A stretch of 64,000 nucleotides of DNA from CAVVFX01 sp963747535 (GTDB lineage Bacteria > Acidobacteriota > Terriglobia > Bryobacterales > Bryobacteraceae): contig CAVVFX010000016.1 of assembly GCA_963747535.1 (NCBI GenBank), positions 94,835-158,834 on the forward strand. Reading direction: 5' to 3'. The notes beneath the pieces are model-generated. The model had not been told where the DNA came from. It did no database searches and saw nothing but the letters and a program-made list of their open reading frames with translations. The position numbers were made by a program, and so were the translations under genes. This document shows, one piece after another, positions 16,593 to 26,579 of this stretch (position 1 is the first letter of the stretch; each line of letters begins with the position of its first letter).

Positions 16593-19013
16593 TCATGCCC
16601 TCGCGTTGATCAGCGGGAAGCAACTGAATGGCTCGCCCGTGACCTGGAAATATGGCATGATTTCCACGTCGCCGAGGGTATAATGCAGCGGGCGGCCGGG
16701 AACCTGACGAAATTTACCGGCCAGGTCCATGAGGCCCGATGCGTCGCGCGCCACCCATTCGCTGTCCGACAGTCCCAAGAACGCCATGAGAAGCGGCCCG
16801 TATTCCAAGGCATATCGCTGCCGCCCGGAAACCTGATCGGCGCCGCTGTAGGGCATGAAACGGAAAGCCATCGTGAGCTTGAACGCAATCGTATCTCCTG
16901 GCGACCACTCGCGATCCAGCGTCACGTAGGATCCCGGCGTTCCCAGTGCGGCTCTCGCTCCGTTCACTTCGATCGGAACCGCTCCCGCTGACCAGTTAGG
17001 CACCCGCAAACGGATTCTCGACTTCACGGGTCGTGACCCGCCGAATTCGAGCCGCACTTCGGGCTTGAACGGGAACTCCGTCTTCATCGTGAGTTGCAGC
17101 GTTTGGCCGGCCTGCATCCAATTGACGGCGGACGGCTCGAAGAGATTGACATAAACGCCATCCGCGGCTATGGAATAGATGAACTCGGGAAGCGCTCCGA
17201 TCAGCCTCGTGCCCTGTCCCTCACAACAAGTGTTCTTCCGCGTGAATTCTTCCTTCTTGCCCACCAGCAGGGTGTGGTACCGGATACCTTGAGAACCCGC
17301 GAGGTTGGCGAGCAGGACGTTGTAAATGGATTTCTCGATCTCGGCCACGTATCGCTCTTCGTCCGGTTGCAGGACGTGAAAGCGTTGGTTGAGGAGCGCC
17401 CAGAATGCACTGCCGCAGTTCTCGCCCAGCTTCTGGTACAGGAAATTGGATTTCGGCGGATTCTTTTCAAACTCGATAATGGAAATGCTGCCGCCGGTGT
17501 TCTCCCAATTCTCGTGATAGAGGTCCCATGCGCCCATGGCTGCGTCGCGGTAACGGGGATCCCCGGTGGCCCGGTAGAGATCGGCATAGGCTTCAACGTT
17601 GGTGAGGAGGTAGCAGTGCGGCCGGTCATAAGGGTATTGCCAGACGGCTTCTTCCGCGCGCCGCGCGAGGCCCTCCATCCAGTAGTTCTCCTGAAAGTAC
17701 CGTTGAATCACCTGTATGTCAGCCGGCTTGCCGACCGGCGTGAAATACATTCGCGTATTGGCGACCATGCCCTGGCCCCCCTGCTTGGAGCCTCGCATCA
17801 ACTCGGGCAGAATGCCGGTCTGACTGTTGTACCAGTCGTAGTAGCCGCGCAGTAGCTCGAATGCGCTCGCCATCCCCGCGTAGCCCGCCTCGAGCAATCC
17901 GTGGGTAAGCCAGGCGCGGGTATAGGCGGCGCGCTCCGAATAGAAGATGGTGTCTTCCGGATACGCCATGATGTACCCGTTGGGCTGGCGGCATTCCGCG
18001 ATCCCGTTCACCACGGCATGCACGCGCGCGCGCAGTTCCGGGTGGTCGATCCAACGCATCGTGTTGGCGGCGCCCATGAGGAAGCGCCCGGCATTGGAAC
18101 CGGCGAGATCTTCTTCCCAGAACTTCTCCGGCTTCGGCAGGTCGACAGAGATTGGCTTTCCGGCGCGCACGCGGAACTGGCGCAGGAGTTGATTCACTGA
18201 ATAGGAGTCCAGCAGATAGGCGATGTTATCTTCCATGGCCTTCTGAAAAACGCCGCCGCGCAGCGCGACTCCGGTCAAGGGCACCCGCACCGGGCACACA
18301 GGGCGACTCCACGTCTCGGGACGCGTGACGTTCCGCGGGTTATCCGTGACGATTCCTTCACCCATGGGACGCGCCGGACGGGTGAGTTGCTGCAGATCCT
18401 CTGCGTTGACGAACGTTGTGTCGGCTGTCACCGGACAACGTGCAGCGATATCCCTGCCGCCGGACACCACATCGATCTTCGCCAAACCGAACTGGTACTT
18501 CCGGGGCGCCGGCCCACCGCGCAAACGGGAAATCGTCAGCCGTACATACCGTCCCTGCACGCCATGGCAGGGAAACTCCACGACGTAATCCTGAGGGTCG
18601 GGATAGTCGGCTTCGGCACGATCGACGATCGATTGCGGCGCGTGAAATGCCGGATCGTCCGCGCATTCGATCTTGAAACGGACAGGGAAACCGTCATTAT
18701 TGCCATGCGGATAAGGGCTGGCCGGGTACAACTTCACGGCATCCAACGGCTCACGTGAGCCCAGATCCACCTGTACCCAGGTAATCCAGTCCGGCGTTTC
18801 GGATGTCCTGGAAAAATACGGACGATAGAACCATCCGAGAGCGAGTGCGAGCCTTTCTCCGCTGGCGTCTGGCACGGGCAGATTGGTCCGTACCGCGGCT
18901 ATTGCTGTCGCCACCGGCCATGGCGTTGCGGCCAGCGCCATCCCGGCGCTAGCCGTTGTCCCTACGAACTTCCTTCTTGTCAGTTCCATCTCATCCCACT
19001 GGCCGGATTTCAT
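16593..19013 (-). CDS. GH127-like (DUF1680) glycoside hydrolase with Tat signal
   Basis: 806 aa. LTRRKFVGTTASAGMALAATP is a twin-arginine signal. A discoidin-like sugar-binding segment follows (about 40-180: WVQVDLGSREPLDAVKLYP, GRYVRLTISRL), then an alpha/alpha barrel typical of beta-L-arabinofuranosidases: NAGRFLMGAANTMRW, NGYIMAYPEDTIFY, WEDLYHENWENTGGS-type loops. The family cysteine pair is present at NTCCEGQGTRL, with a C-terminal beta-domain. In characterised GH127 enzymes one Cys of this region acts as nucleophile next to zinc. The likely role is removal of arabinofuranose or related residues from plant polymers in the periplasm. The ATG at 19013 has AAGGAAAG upstream; an ATG at 18989 is an alternative. 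Confidence 0.8.
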   Translation of the reverse strand: MKSGQWDEMELTRRKFVGTTASAGMALAATPWPVATAIAAVRTNLPVPDASGERLALALGWFYRPYFSRTSETPDWITWVQVDLGSREPLDAVKLYPASPYPHGNNDGFPVRFKIECADDPAFHAPQSIVDRAEADYPDPQDYVVEFPCHGVQGRYVRLTISRLRGGPAPRKYQFGLAKIDVVSGGRDIAARCPVTADTTFVNAEDLQQLTRPARPMGEGIVTDNPRNVTRPETWSRPVCPVRVPLTGVALRGGVFQKAMEDNIAYLLDSYSVNQLLRQFRVRAGKPISVDLPKPEKFWEEDLAGSNAGRFLMGAANTMRWIDHPELRARVHAVVNGIAECRQPNGYIMAYPEDTIFYSERAAYTRAWLTHGLLEAGYAGMASAFELLRGYYDWYNSQTGILPELMRGSKQGGQGMVANTRMYFTPVGKPADIQVIQRYFQENYWMEGLARRAEEAVWQYPYDRPHCYLLTNVEAYADLYRATGDPRYRDAAMGAWDLYHENWENTGGSISIIEFEKNPPKSNFLYQKLGENCGSAFWALLNQRFHVLQPDEERYVAEIEKSIYNVLLANLAGSQGIRYHTLLVGKKEEFTRKNTCCEGQGTRLIGALPEFIYSIAADGVYVNLFEPSAVNWMQAGQTLQLTMKTEFPFKPEVRLEFGGSRPVKSRIRLRVPNWSAGAVPIEVNGARAALGTPGSYVTLDREWSPGDTIAFKLTMAFRFMPYSGADQVSGRQRYALEYGPLLMAFLGLSDSEWVARDASGLMDLAGKFRQVPGRPLHYTLGDVEIMPYFQVTGEPFSCFPLINARA

Positions 19014-19281
19014 AATCCAGCTTTCCTTGCGCTTTCAGTTCGACCACAGAGAAAGTCTTCCGTTGTACGGGTGGGTATTCTTCTCTCCCCACTACGCCGA
19101 TAGCGCGATAAATCCGCGGTCGGGCCCTCCCAGGACCGCACTATTCGCCACGCGAGCAAAGTGGGCCAGAGCGTACGGCAGGTCGAGGTCGCCATCGGCC
19201 GCACCAGCAGGAGTTCTCTTCGGGTCATCAGAATTCGATTACCCTTAACACTATCATTCGGGAAATCCCGGGCCTGCTCGC
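19014..19281. other. Gene-free spacer
   Basis: 268 bp between the GH127-like gene and the CRTAC1-like gene, both on the minus strand. No convincing coding sequence or RNA gene. It should hold the promoter of the GH127-like gene and the end of the long array transcript; no clear terminator was seen. Confidence 0.5.
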
Positions 19282-21016
19282 TTATTTCTCCTGAATTGTC
19301 AGATACTGATTCGTCGCAACCCCGGTCAGCCGCTGTTTTGATCCGCTTGGCCAGTCGATCTCGATCGTATCGATCGTTTTGTCCTGCCCGAAACCGAAGG
19401 TCAGGCCGAGTTCGCTTTGCGAGCAGTAACTGGATCCGCTATGCACCGTCTGCATCTGCCGGCCATTTGCGGATGTCACATGGACCACTGCGCCGATCGC
19501 GCTGCGATTACTCTTCGCTCCCACCAGCGTGAGATGGATCCAACGGTTCCGATTACCGCCGTCGTTGCGAAATAGATACGCAGGACCGTTGTTGGTGCTG
19601 ACGACGATGTCAAGGTCGCCGTCGTGATCGAAATCCGCGTAGGCCGCACCGCGCGCTACTACCGGCCGTTGAAACTCCGGGGACTGCTGTTTGCTGACGT
19701 CCTCAAACTTACCGTGTCCCAGGTTGTGGAACAGCAGCGGCGGCTCCCGATATTGAATCTTCGGCTGCACGCGGCCGATTTCTTCTTCGATATGGCCATT
19801 GGCAGCGAAAATATCGGGATACCCGTCGAGATCGTAGTCGAAAAAGAAGAGGCCGAAGGTGAGCGTGAGCAGGCTTGCACGCCCAATCGCGGACCGCGGC
19901 GCTTCGTCGACAAAGAGTGAATTGCCTTCGTTGTGATACAGGCCCAGCATCTGGTTGGAGAAATTGCCCACCAGCAGGTCCTGCCGTCCGCTGCGATCGT
20001 AGTCGGCCGCGTCGACTCCCATGGCGCCGCGCGCCACCCCGTCTTCTCCGAACGCGACGCCCGCCGTAACCGCAATCTCGGAGAACGTGCCGTTGTGGTT
20101 ATTCCGGTAGAGTTTGTTGGGCTGTGTGTCGTTGGCGACAAACAGATCGGGCCAGCCGTCGTTGTCCACATCGAGCACCGTGACGCCCAGCGACTTGCTG
20201 GTCGTGTCGCCCAAGCCGGCCTTCGCGGTAACGTCTTCGAACTTACCGCCTCCCAGGTTGTGGAACAACCGCGACGACTGGCCCTTGTAGGATTCCGGCG
20301 TGCAATAGGATTTGGTGGTCCCGTCGAGCGAACAGCGAATGTCGCCTTCCTTGGTCCACCGCACATAGTTGGCGACGAACAGGTCGAGTTTACCGTCGCG
20401 GTCGTAGTCGACCCAAGCGGCGCTGGTACCGAAGCCGGCGTTGCGGATGCCAGACTCCGCGGTCACGTCGCGGAACTTGCCGCCGCCCTCGTTGTGGAAG
20501 AGGTCGATCGCCTTCCAGGGCAGTAATGTAGATGTCGTCGCGGCCGTCGTTATCGTAATCGGCGACAGCCACGCCGATGCCATACATTTCGACGTCCAGA
20601 CCCGAGCCGCGCGTGATGTCGACGAACTTGCCGTCGTGTGTGTTGCGATAGAGCGCCGCGGTCGAGCGACGGCCTCGCGGGGTCCAGTCGCATGAGTTGA
20701 TCAGCAGAATATCCTGCCAGCCATCGCCGTCGGCATCGAGGAAAGCGACGCCGGAACCCATGGTTTCCGGCAAGTACTTCTTGCCGGATTTGCCGGCGTT
20801 GTGGACAAACTTGATGCCGGCCGCCGCGGTTACATCGGTAAATCGGACCTGCGCGGAAGCAACCACCGAAAACAGAAAAACTGTGCAACCGACTTTGGAG
20901 GCAAACCGTAGGGTACACCGTCGTTTTTTGTGGTCTGCCCCGGCTGCGCAGTTGCCGGCAAACCTTCCGGTCAACGAGCCAGAGTCGGCGGCGAGCAGTC
21001 TACGGTACGCTTTCAT
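19282..21016 (-). pseudogene. CRTAC1-like FG-GAP/ASPIC-UnbV protein, frameshifted
   Basis: Two overlapping frames together encode one CRTAC1-family protein of about 575 aa. The first (from 21016) has a signal-like VFLFSVVASAQ and RFTDVTAAAGIKFVHNAGKSGKKYLPE, ending in DYDNDGRDDIYITALEGDR. The second continues LFHNEGGGKFRDVTAESGI through repeated D-x-D-x-D-G calcium-binding FG-GAP blades to an ASPIC/UnbV end (FGFGQDKTIDTIEIDWPSG). The switch lies at 20502-20510, in GATCGACCT, where one surplus base explains it. The start overlaps the upstream cytochrome-TPR gene by 17 nt. A repeat (20901-20959) encodes part of the N-terminus. Secreted; function of the family in bacteria unknown. Could be an assembly error. 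Confidence 0.87.
20901..20959 (-). repeat. 55-70 bp dispersed palindromic repeat, copy 1
   Basis: Contains the blocks GGCAACTGCGCAGCC, CAGACCAC, ACGACGG and CCCTACGGTTTGC on the minus strand, in the same order as copies at 30892-30961 and 40469-40520. Here it lies inside the N-terminal coding region of the CRTAC1-like gene. Confidence 0.65.
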
Positions 21017-23648
21017 GATCGTGAATGGGCTGCCTTTCGTTGTTGTCCTCGACGCTCTGCAAGCGCGGGCGGGCGGTGATGGCCTGCGACGCCTCGTCGG
21101 CCTTAAAACGCAGGAACAGCTTCTCTTCGCGCGCCGCTTTTTCTAACTCGCCGGCGCCACGATAGGCCAGCATCAGCGTGTAGTGAGCCTGCAAATCCTC
21201 CGGATCGATGCCGAGGGCATTCTCCAGCGCGGCCACGGAATCCGCATATCGGCGCTCTAAGAATCGCACGCGCCCCAATTGATTCCACACTACGCGGTCA
21301 CGTGGATATTGCTGCAGTACGCGCTGCAAAGACGCCGCTGCGCCATCGTAATCGCCATCCGCTTTCTGTATCAACGCTTTGAAAAAATGGATGCGAGCCA
21401 GGCTGGCATCGAGCGATTCCGCTTTCTGGACGAACGGTTTCGCAGCATCGGTTTCGCCTTCCTGAACGAGCGCGCGGGCCACGTTCAGCCAGCCGTCCGC
21501 GTATGCCGGCTCGGCCTCTGTCACCCGCCGGAATGCATACTCCGCGCCTTTCAGATCGCCCTGCAGAAGCATGCCGATGCCCCAATCGTTCCAACGCTCA
21601 CGGTCCTTCTTTTCGACTACCGGCTTCCAATCGGTGGTCCCTAGACCGAATTGCACCTTGCTCTCCGCAACCGTGACAATCGGCAAATTGGGAATGGTCT
21701 TGGTAGGCCCCGAAACATTCGGCGCATTCTGATACGCGAACTGCGTGTAGTAGTGCGAGAACTTGCGATAGTTGAGCCGCGCCGTCACCGTAACAGGACC
21801 CTGTGCATCCTTCGGAATGGTCATCCGGTAGTGCGCTACATCGGCCGCGCCAGGCGGGATCAGCCGCACATACAACACACTGCGCGCTTCGAAGGCATTG
21901 CGCTTATTGATCATGTTTCCGTCCCCATCGAGCTGGTAGGAACGGTAAAAATGCGCACCGGGATCGACCGGCCCATGGCCGTCATCCGCAACCTTGCCGC
22001 TCCAGAATATGGTTCGTCCCGAAGCATCGCAGGCCTGCACTTCCAGCCAGACGTCAAAAGAATCGACCGTACCTCCGGGAAAGAAATGGCCGATCTTGCG
22101 GGTGCGCACCACCGTGTCCAACCGGATTGTCGAGCCGGCCGCAAACCTCGCGCGAGCCGTATCGATGGGCGCCGCGATCTGTCCGACTTCACGAATGGCG
22201 ACCGGCCCCGCCTGCTCGGCTTCTTCGCCGACTGCGAAGGTCGACATGAGTTGCGGCGTTTCGGCGTGTCGGGTTTCCACGTGCGCACGATCGTCTGCGG
22301 GAGCTGCCGCGAAGATGTCCACGGTGATGAATCCCGATTTGAGAAACTTCTCGGTCGCGCTGAGTTGAGTCTGGTCGTGATTGGCGAACGGGACCGCCAT
22401 GTTGGCTGCCGGAAACCGGTGCGAGTGAATCTTGCCGTCGCGATTGCCCGGGTCATGCGAATCGATCAGCGGCATGTGGCAATCCGCGCAGCTTGCCGAC
22501 TTCGGCGGATAATAGAACGACCTCGCGCCCTGTCCCGAGACACCGCTCGCCTGCCAGTTGTCGTAATCGTTGAAGCCGCGCAGCCAACGGTAATGATTCA
22601 CCGGTTCGTCCAGGTGAACCTTGTGGCACGCGGAGCAAAATGACGAGGCGTCTCCCTGCATGAAGGATTTAAGAAAGATCGCGCGATGCGGCTTGGGATT
22701 GAGGTACGTCAGATAATCGTCGAACTTGCGGATGAAGGGATTGTGGCTGGATGCGAGTTCGTGCAGCGGCGGATACTCCACTGTGAAGCCGCCATTTCCC
22801 ATGGTCCCGTTGACGTGCACGATCGAGTGGCAGGACAGGCAGCCGAGACCGTTCTGTGCTTCCGGCGTGTCCACCTGTTCCTTGATGGGCCGGTCGAAGC
22901 GTCCGTTGAAAAAGACCGCGTGATCGTGACAACCGGCGCACCACTTGGTGGGTTTGGTCCCGACGTGGTCCTGCATGTACTCGATACTCTTGCGATAAAA
23001 CTGGTTGTTGAACGATGCGAAATGATGGGCCGAACTGTTCCACTGCTCGTAGATATCTTTATGGCATTCGCCGCAGAGCTTGGAATCCATGAAGAAGTTC
23101 GATGGAATGATCCCGTTGACATTGGTGTTGGCCGACGACGGCCAGAACGGTGATTTCGGGCCCGCACCTTCTTCCTCCATCGAGATGGGAACCACTCGCG
23201 GATTGGCGATCGCAACGGGCGGCCCGACCCAGCGAAACGCCTGCAATAGCACTGCCGCCGCGATTGCCAGTTGAAGCCCGTGCCACTGTGGAAAAATCCG
23301 CAAACCGGCGGCCAGCGCGCAAGCTCCGAGCGCGATGTGCAGCCAAAGCACCCACGCGTGAGGCCTTGTGGCACCGGCAATCGCGAGATACAGACCCGCA
23401 ATGCCGCACAACCCGAGAATCGCCGCGCCCGCCTTTCCGAATCGAGGAACGTCGCGACTGCGCAGAACCATGCTGCACACCGCCGCCGTGAGCACAATCC
23501 CGAGCCCCAGATGCGCCAGCACGTTCGCCATATAGAAGACCGAAGGAGTAGCGAAGGCGAAAATATAGCCGGTATTGACGACGAAAACAATTGCCAGAAA
23601 TTGTGTCGCGGACTTCAGTCTGTGCAGATCCTCCCATTTAGAAAACAC
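21000..23648 (-). CDS. Membrane-anchored five-haem cytochrome c with TPR tail
   Basis: 882 aa from a GTG at 23648, overlapping the previous stop by 11 nt. About four or five TM helices occupy the first 160 residues. A periplasmic section then carries five CXXCH haem sites: CGECH, CAGCH, CLSCH, CSACH and CADCH, with other His residues as likely axial ligands. It is followed by a beta-rich domain (HFFPGGTVDSFDVWLEVQ) and four or so TPR units near the C-terminus (NLGRVRFLER-type helices, about 690-860). The pattern resembles cytochrome c554-type proteins. It probably carries electrons in the periplasm and docks partners through the TPRs. Redox partner unknown. Confidence 0.85.
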   Translation of the reverse strand: MFSKWEDLHRLKSATQFLAIVFVVNTGYIFAFATPSVFYMANVLAHLGLGIVLTAAVCSMVLRSRDVPRFGKAGAAILGLCGIAGLYLAIAGATRPHAWVLWLHIALGACALAAGLRIFPQWHGLQLAIAAAVLLQAFRWVGPPVAIANPRVVPISMEEEGAGPKSPFWPSSANTNVNGIIPSNFFMDSKLCGECHKDIYEQWNSSAHHFASFNNQFYRKSIEYMQDHVGTKPTKWCAGCHDHAVFFNGRFDRPIKEQVDTPEAQNGLGCLSCHSIVHVNGTMGNGGFTVEYPPLHELASSHNPFIRKFDDYLTYLNPKPHRAIFLKSFMQGDASSFCSACHKVHLDEPVNHYRWLRGFNDYDNWQASGVSGQGARSFYYPPKSASCADCHMPLIDSHDPGNRDGKIHSHRFPAANMAVPFANHDQTQLSATEKFLKSGFITVDIFAAAPADDRAHVETRHAETPQLMSTFAVGEEAEQAGPVAIREVGQIAAPIDTARARFAAGSTIRLDTVVRTRKIGHFFPGGTVDSFDVWLEVQACDASGRTIFWSGKVADDGHGPVDPGAHFYRSYQLDGDGNMINKRNAFEARSVLYVRLIPPGAADVAHYRMTIPKDAQGPVTVTARLNYRKFSHYYTQFAYQNAPNVSGPTKTIPNLPIVTVAESKVQFGLGTTDWKPVVEKKDRERWNDWGIGMLLQGDLKGAEYAFRRVTEAEPAYADGWLNVARALVQEGETDAAKPFVQKAESLDASLARIHFFKALIQKADGDYDGAAASLQRVLQQYPRDRVVWNQLGRVRFLERRYADSVAALENALGIDPEDLQAHYTLMLAYRGAGELEKAAREEKLFLRFKADEASQAITARPRLQSVEDNNERQPIHDHESVP
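23609..23622. repeat. Palindrome CAGACTTCAGTCTG-like, copy 3
   Basis: CGGACTTCAGTCTG, one mismatch from the copy in malQ. It lies in codons 9-14 of the five-haem cytochrome gene, near its start. Confidence 0.5.
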
Positions 23649-26535
23649 GGTTACTCCCTGGTGAAGCAGGTATTTTCGCCTGCTCGTGCAACGGCCGGAT
23701 CAACCGCAATGCCGGCCGGGTGTTGTAGTTCTTCAGATACGCCATGTGCTCGCGATCGTTCGGGTAGTGCTCGTTGGCCGAATACGGATAAGCCGACATC
23801 GCATGGAATGGCAACGGCGTCACCGATTGCGAAAATGCCGTGTTCGCATCCCGATCCTTGGCCCAGCCGTCTACCTTCAGCAGATAGTCGCGCGTCCACC
23901 CTGCCGCAACCTCGGGCAGAGCCCGGATATTCAATCGCAGCCGGATCTCGTCCCCGGACCCCATGACGACATATTGGTCATCCACGTCGGCCAGCAGTTC
24001 GCGAACATCGCCGTAGCGCGTATACTTGCCCGGCGTAGGATTCCAGTATGAGAGCGGAGTCGATAGCGAATAAAAGAATTGCTCGGGCTGCTTACGCTCC
24101 GCATCGATCCGGGACGCAGAGAAACCGCGGAACCGCACGTCCGCCGATAACACCGGAACCGCAGTCTGCCGCGTCTCCGGTGCACCGCTCGATTCACTTA
24201 GGAAGATTTCGTCCCAATACACGCAGACGTTGGTGACGATACGGACGTGCCGGTCGGCAGTGAGAAACTTTCCGGTCAGGTCCACCGCTATGATTTTCGG
24301 CTTGCCATCCGGCATTCCCATATCGCCGATGACCGTGCGCCACGCGCCGTTCGCATCTTTTACCTGAAGATAAGGCGGGATCAGTCCGGCTTTGCTCTCT
24401 TGCGCTGCCGCCATGAAGGTGGACCCGTCGGCCCAATCTACCCAACCATTCAGGATCAACACGGCGCGATTATCCTTCGCGGCGCCCGCGAAATCAAGCG
24501 TCAGGGAGTGCAGTTCCGCGATGCCGGATTCCGTGCGGGCGAAATCATCCGGATATTGCCTGTCAATCTTCAACAACTTCGCCAGCACGTCGTGTTGCGC
24601 GTCGTCGCGGGCGTCCACCGGATAGACCCGGCGGCTCGCTGAATAGAAGCGATACTCGGGAAACGGCGGACCCTTCCATTTTTCATTGACGAAGACCTCT
24701 TCTCCCTGCCGGTGATCCAACGCATAGAGCTGTAACTGATCGATATAAGAAACCTCGCTCAACTCTTCCGTCATCCGGATCTCCACCGCGCCATCTTTCT
24801 CGGACAAGCGGCTGGCCGGTATCTGCACGTATTCGTCGTGATCCACCGGGAAGTAGGAGCTATCGCCGGAACTTGCGCCAAGAGGCGCGATGCCGAGAAC
24901 GTCAGTGAGGAACTGGAAGCCTCGCCCATCCCACGTCCAGATCATGGGACACGATCCCGAGAGGCGCTGCGCCTCTTTATATAGGTACTGCTTGTTCGCA
25001 GCCTGATGGGTTTCGTTTTGGATCAGCCCGTTTGGCCAGGTAATACGAACTGTGTCAGCCTCCTTATATCCACGCAGATCGAACACCAGCGGCTCCCCAT
25101 AGTAACGTTTGCGCAAGTAGAGTTGTCCAGCCTTCACCTCGACGTAAGAGCCCTCCGCCAGTTTCAGATTTCGGATGCCTTCGAGGCGCACGCCAATCCA
25201 GTTTGCCGGCGGTTGGGGAATCTTCTCTGTCACCGAGCCATTGGCTCCAAATTCCGCGTGCCGGCCATCCGTACGCTCCGGAAGTGTCTTGGCATTGCTA
25301 TCCACGCGATAGTGGCCGTTCAACTCATCCCGATAAATCACGCCGGGCCCGTCCGCATAGTCGACGCGCAAGTCGAAAGACTTGCTGTCCGGATCCACTC
25401 GTACCGGATCCCCACGCACCGCGGTCCGATTCACAAATGGAAATTCGGCCGTGCGATCGGCAAAACCGGACGAGCCCTGGTTGCGCATCAGTTTCGATTG
25501 CTTGCTGAAGAGGAAGAGATCGAGATCGTAGTCGTGATCGAAATCGAGCCAGGCCGCACCGTTGAAATCACCCGCGAGCAGCGTGGAGCAGGTGAACTTC
25601 GTTTTGTCGTTGTGGCAAAGCTGGACGTCGTGATCCGTTACCGCCGCCAGATCCATAAGGCCGTCATTATCGTAGTCGCCAGGGCTGATCCACCGGACCG
25701 CCCCGAGATGCTCCAGGCCGGGCCGTCTGGCAATCACGCCCTTCGCGGACCAAACAATCAGTTCGCCATCCACTACCGCCGACCCGGCTGTAGCCGGATC
25801 GACTGTCCCCGCGACCTTGCGCTCAGTGAACTTCTCCACCACGGCCGGCTCTGGAGAAATAGCATCAGCCGGATCGTAAATCTCGGCGTAGTCACTCCAC
25901 TCCATATCCTCAGGAATGGCCGCGCCTTCCTGCGATTTCTTGATCTGCTGGAATATCTGCAGCTCCTGCGCCGCTTCTTCCCGCCTGCCCGTGGTGCGGT
26001 ACATGTTGTAGAGCTGGAAGTGTGGCGCCGCGAGTTGCGGGTTCAATCGAGCTGCGGTAGCAAATTCCCGAAGCGCCACATCCATCTGGTTCAGCTGTTT
26101 ATAGAGGATGCCGAGTTGGTAGTGCGATACCGGCTCGTCCGGCGCCAATTGCACCATGCGCTCGAACTGCGGCAGCGCGCGGTCTGACTCGCCCTCTTTC
26201 TTGAACTCGAGGCCCAAATTGAACCAGGTATGCGGCAGTTCCGAGTGCGCCTTCTGCACCTTCTCGAGTTGCGCGACGCCTTCCGCTGTCTTGCCGGCCC
26301 GCAAGAGCGCCAGGCCGTAGTTCAATTGTTCGCGAGCCGAGCCTGGAGCGAGATCCAACGCCAGCTTGAACTCGGTGACCGCCTGGACCTGCGTGGTCGG
26401 ATTCTCGTAAAAGGCCTTACCCAGATTGCGGTGTTGCCATAAGCGGTCCTGCAGTGCACGATTGGTGTCTGCCGCCGTGAGCAGGAGGAGTGCCAACACC
26501 AGGATGGCGACCGCGACCCCGAATAGCGTTCGCAT
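23638..26535 (-). CDS. TPR + FG-GAP/ASPIC-UnbV envelope protein
   Basis: 965 aa. An N-terminal hydrophobic anchor or signal (LFGVAVAILVLALLLLTAAD) is followed by five or so TPRs (about 30-200), an FG-GAP propeller section with Asp-rich loops (SPGDYDNDGLMDLAAV, DFDHDYDLDLFLFS), an ASPIC/UnbV-like segment (NWIGVRLEGIRNLKLAEGSYVEVK; VRITWPNG) and a long C-terminal part of about 450 aa of unknown fold. It probably acts in the periplasm or at the outer membrane as a binding scaffold. It sits between the two cytochrome genes, whose products are likely partners. No enzyme motif seen. Confidence 0.8.
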   Translation of the reverse strand: MRTLFGVAVAILVLALLLLTAADTNRALQDRLWQHRNLGKAFYENPTTQVQAVTEFKLALDLAPGSAREQLNYGLALLRAGKTAEGVAQLEKVQKAHSELPHTWFNLGLEFKKEGESDRALPQFERMVQLAPDEPVSHYQLGILYKQLNQMDVALREFATAARLNPQLAAPHFQLYNMYRTTGRREEAAQELQIFQQIKKSQEGAAIPEDMEWSDYAEIYDPADAISPEPAVVEKFTERKVAGTVDPATAGSAVVDGELIVWSAKGVIARRPGLEHLGAVRWISPGDYDNDGLMDLAAVTDHDVQLCHNDKTKFTCSTLLAGDFNGAAWLDFDHDYDLDLFLFSKQSKLMRNQGSSGFADRTAEFPFVNRTAVRGDPVRVDPDSKSFDLRVDYADGPGVIYRDELNGHYRVDSNAKTLPERTDGRHAEFGANGSVTEKIPQPPANWIGVRLEGIRNLKLAEGSYVEVKAGQLYLRKRYYGEPLVFDLRGYKEADTVRITWPNGLIQNETHQAANKQYLYKEAQRLSGSCPMIWTWDGRGFQFLTDVLGIAPLGASSGDSSYFPVDHDEYVQIPASRLSEKDGAVEIRMTEELSEVSYIDQLQLYALDHRQGEEVFVNEKWKGPPFPEYRFYSASRRVYPVDARDDAQHDVLAKLLKIDRQYPDDFARTESGIAELHSLTLDFAGAAKDNRAVLILNGWVDWADGSTFMAAAQESKAGLIPPYLQVKDANGAWRTVIGDMGMPDGKPKIIAVDLTGKFLTADRHVRIVTNVCVYWDEIFLSESSGAPETRQTAVPVLSADVRFRGFSASRIDAERKQPEQFFYSLSTPLSYWNPTPGKYTRYGDVRELLADVDDQYVVMGSGDEIRLRLNIRALPEVAAGWTRDYLLKVDGWAKDRDANTAFSQSVTPLPFHAMSAYPYSANEHYPNDREHMAYLKNYNTRPALRLIRPLHEQAKIPASPGSNRVF

Positions 26536-26579
26536 AGTAATGGTCCTATGAGTTTAGCGAAACCGCCAGACCGAAGTTA

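Noticed and set aside
25006..26187. 393-aa plus-strand open frame antisense to the TPR/FG-GAP gene
   Set aside because: Long only because of high GC; composition is that of an antisense frame (V/R/H-rich) with no recognisable domain.
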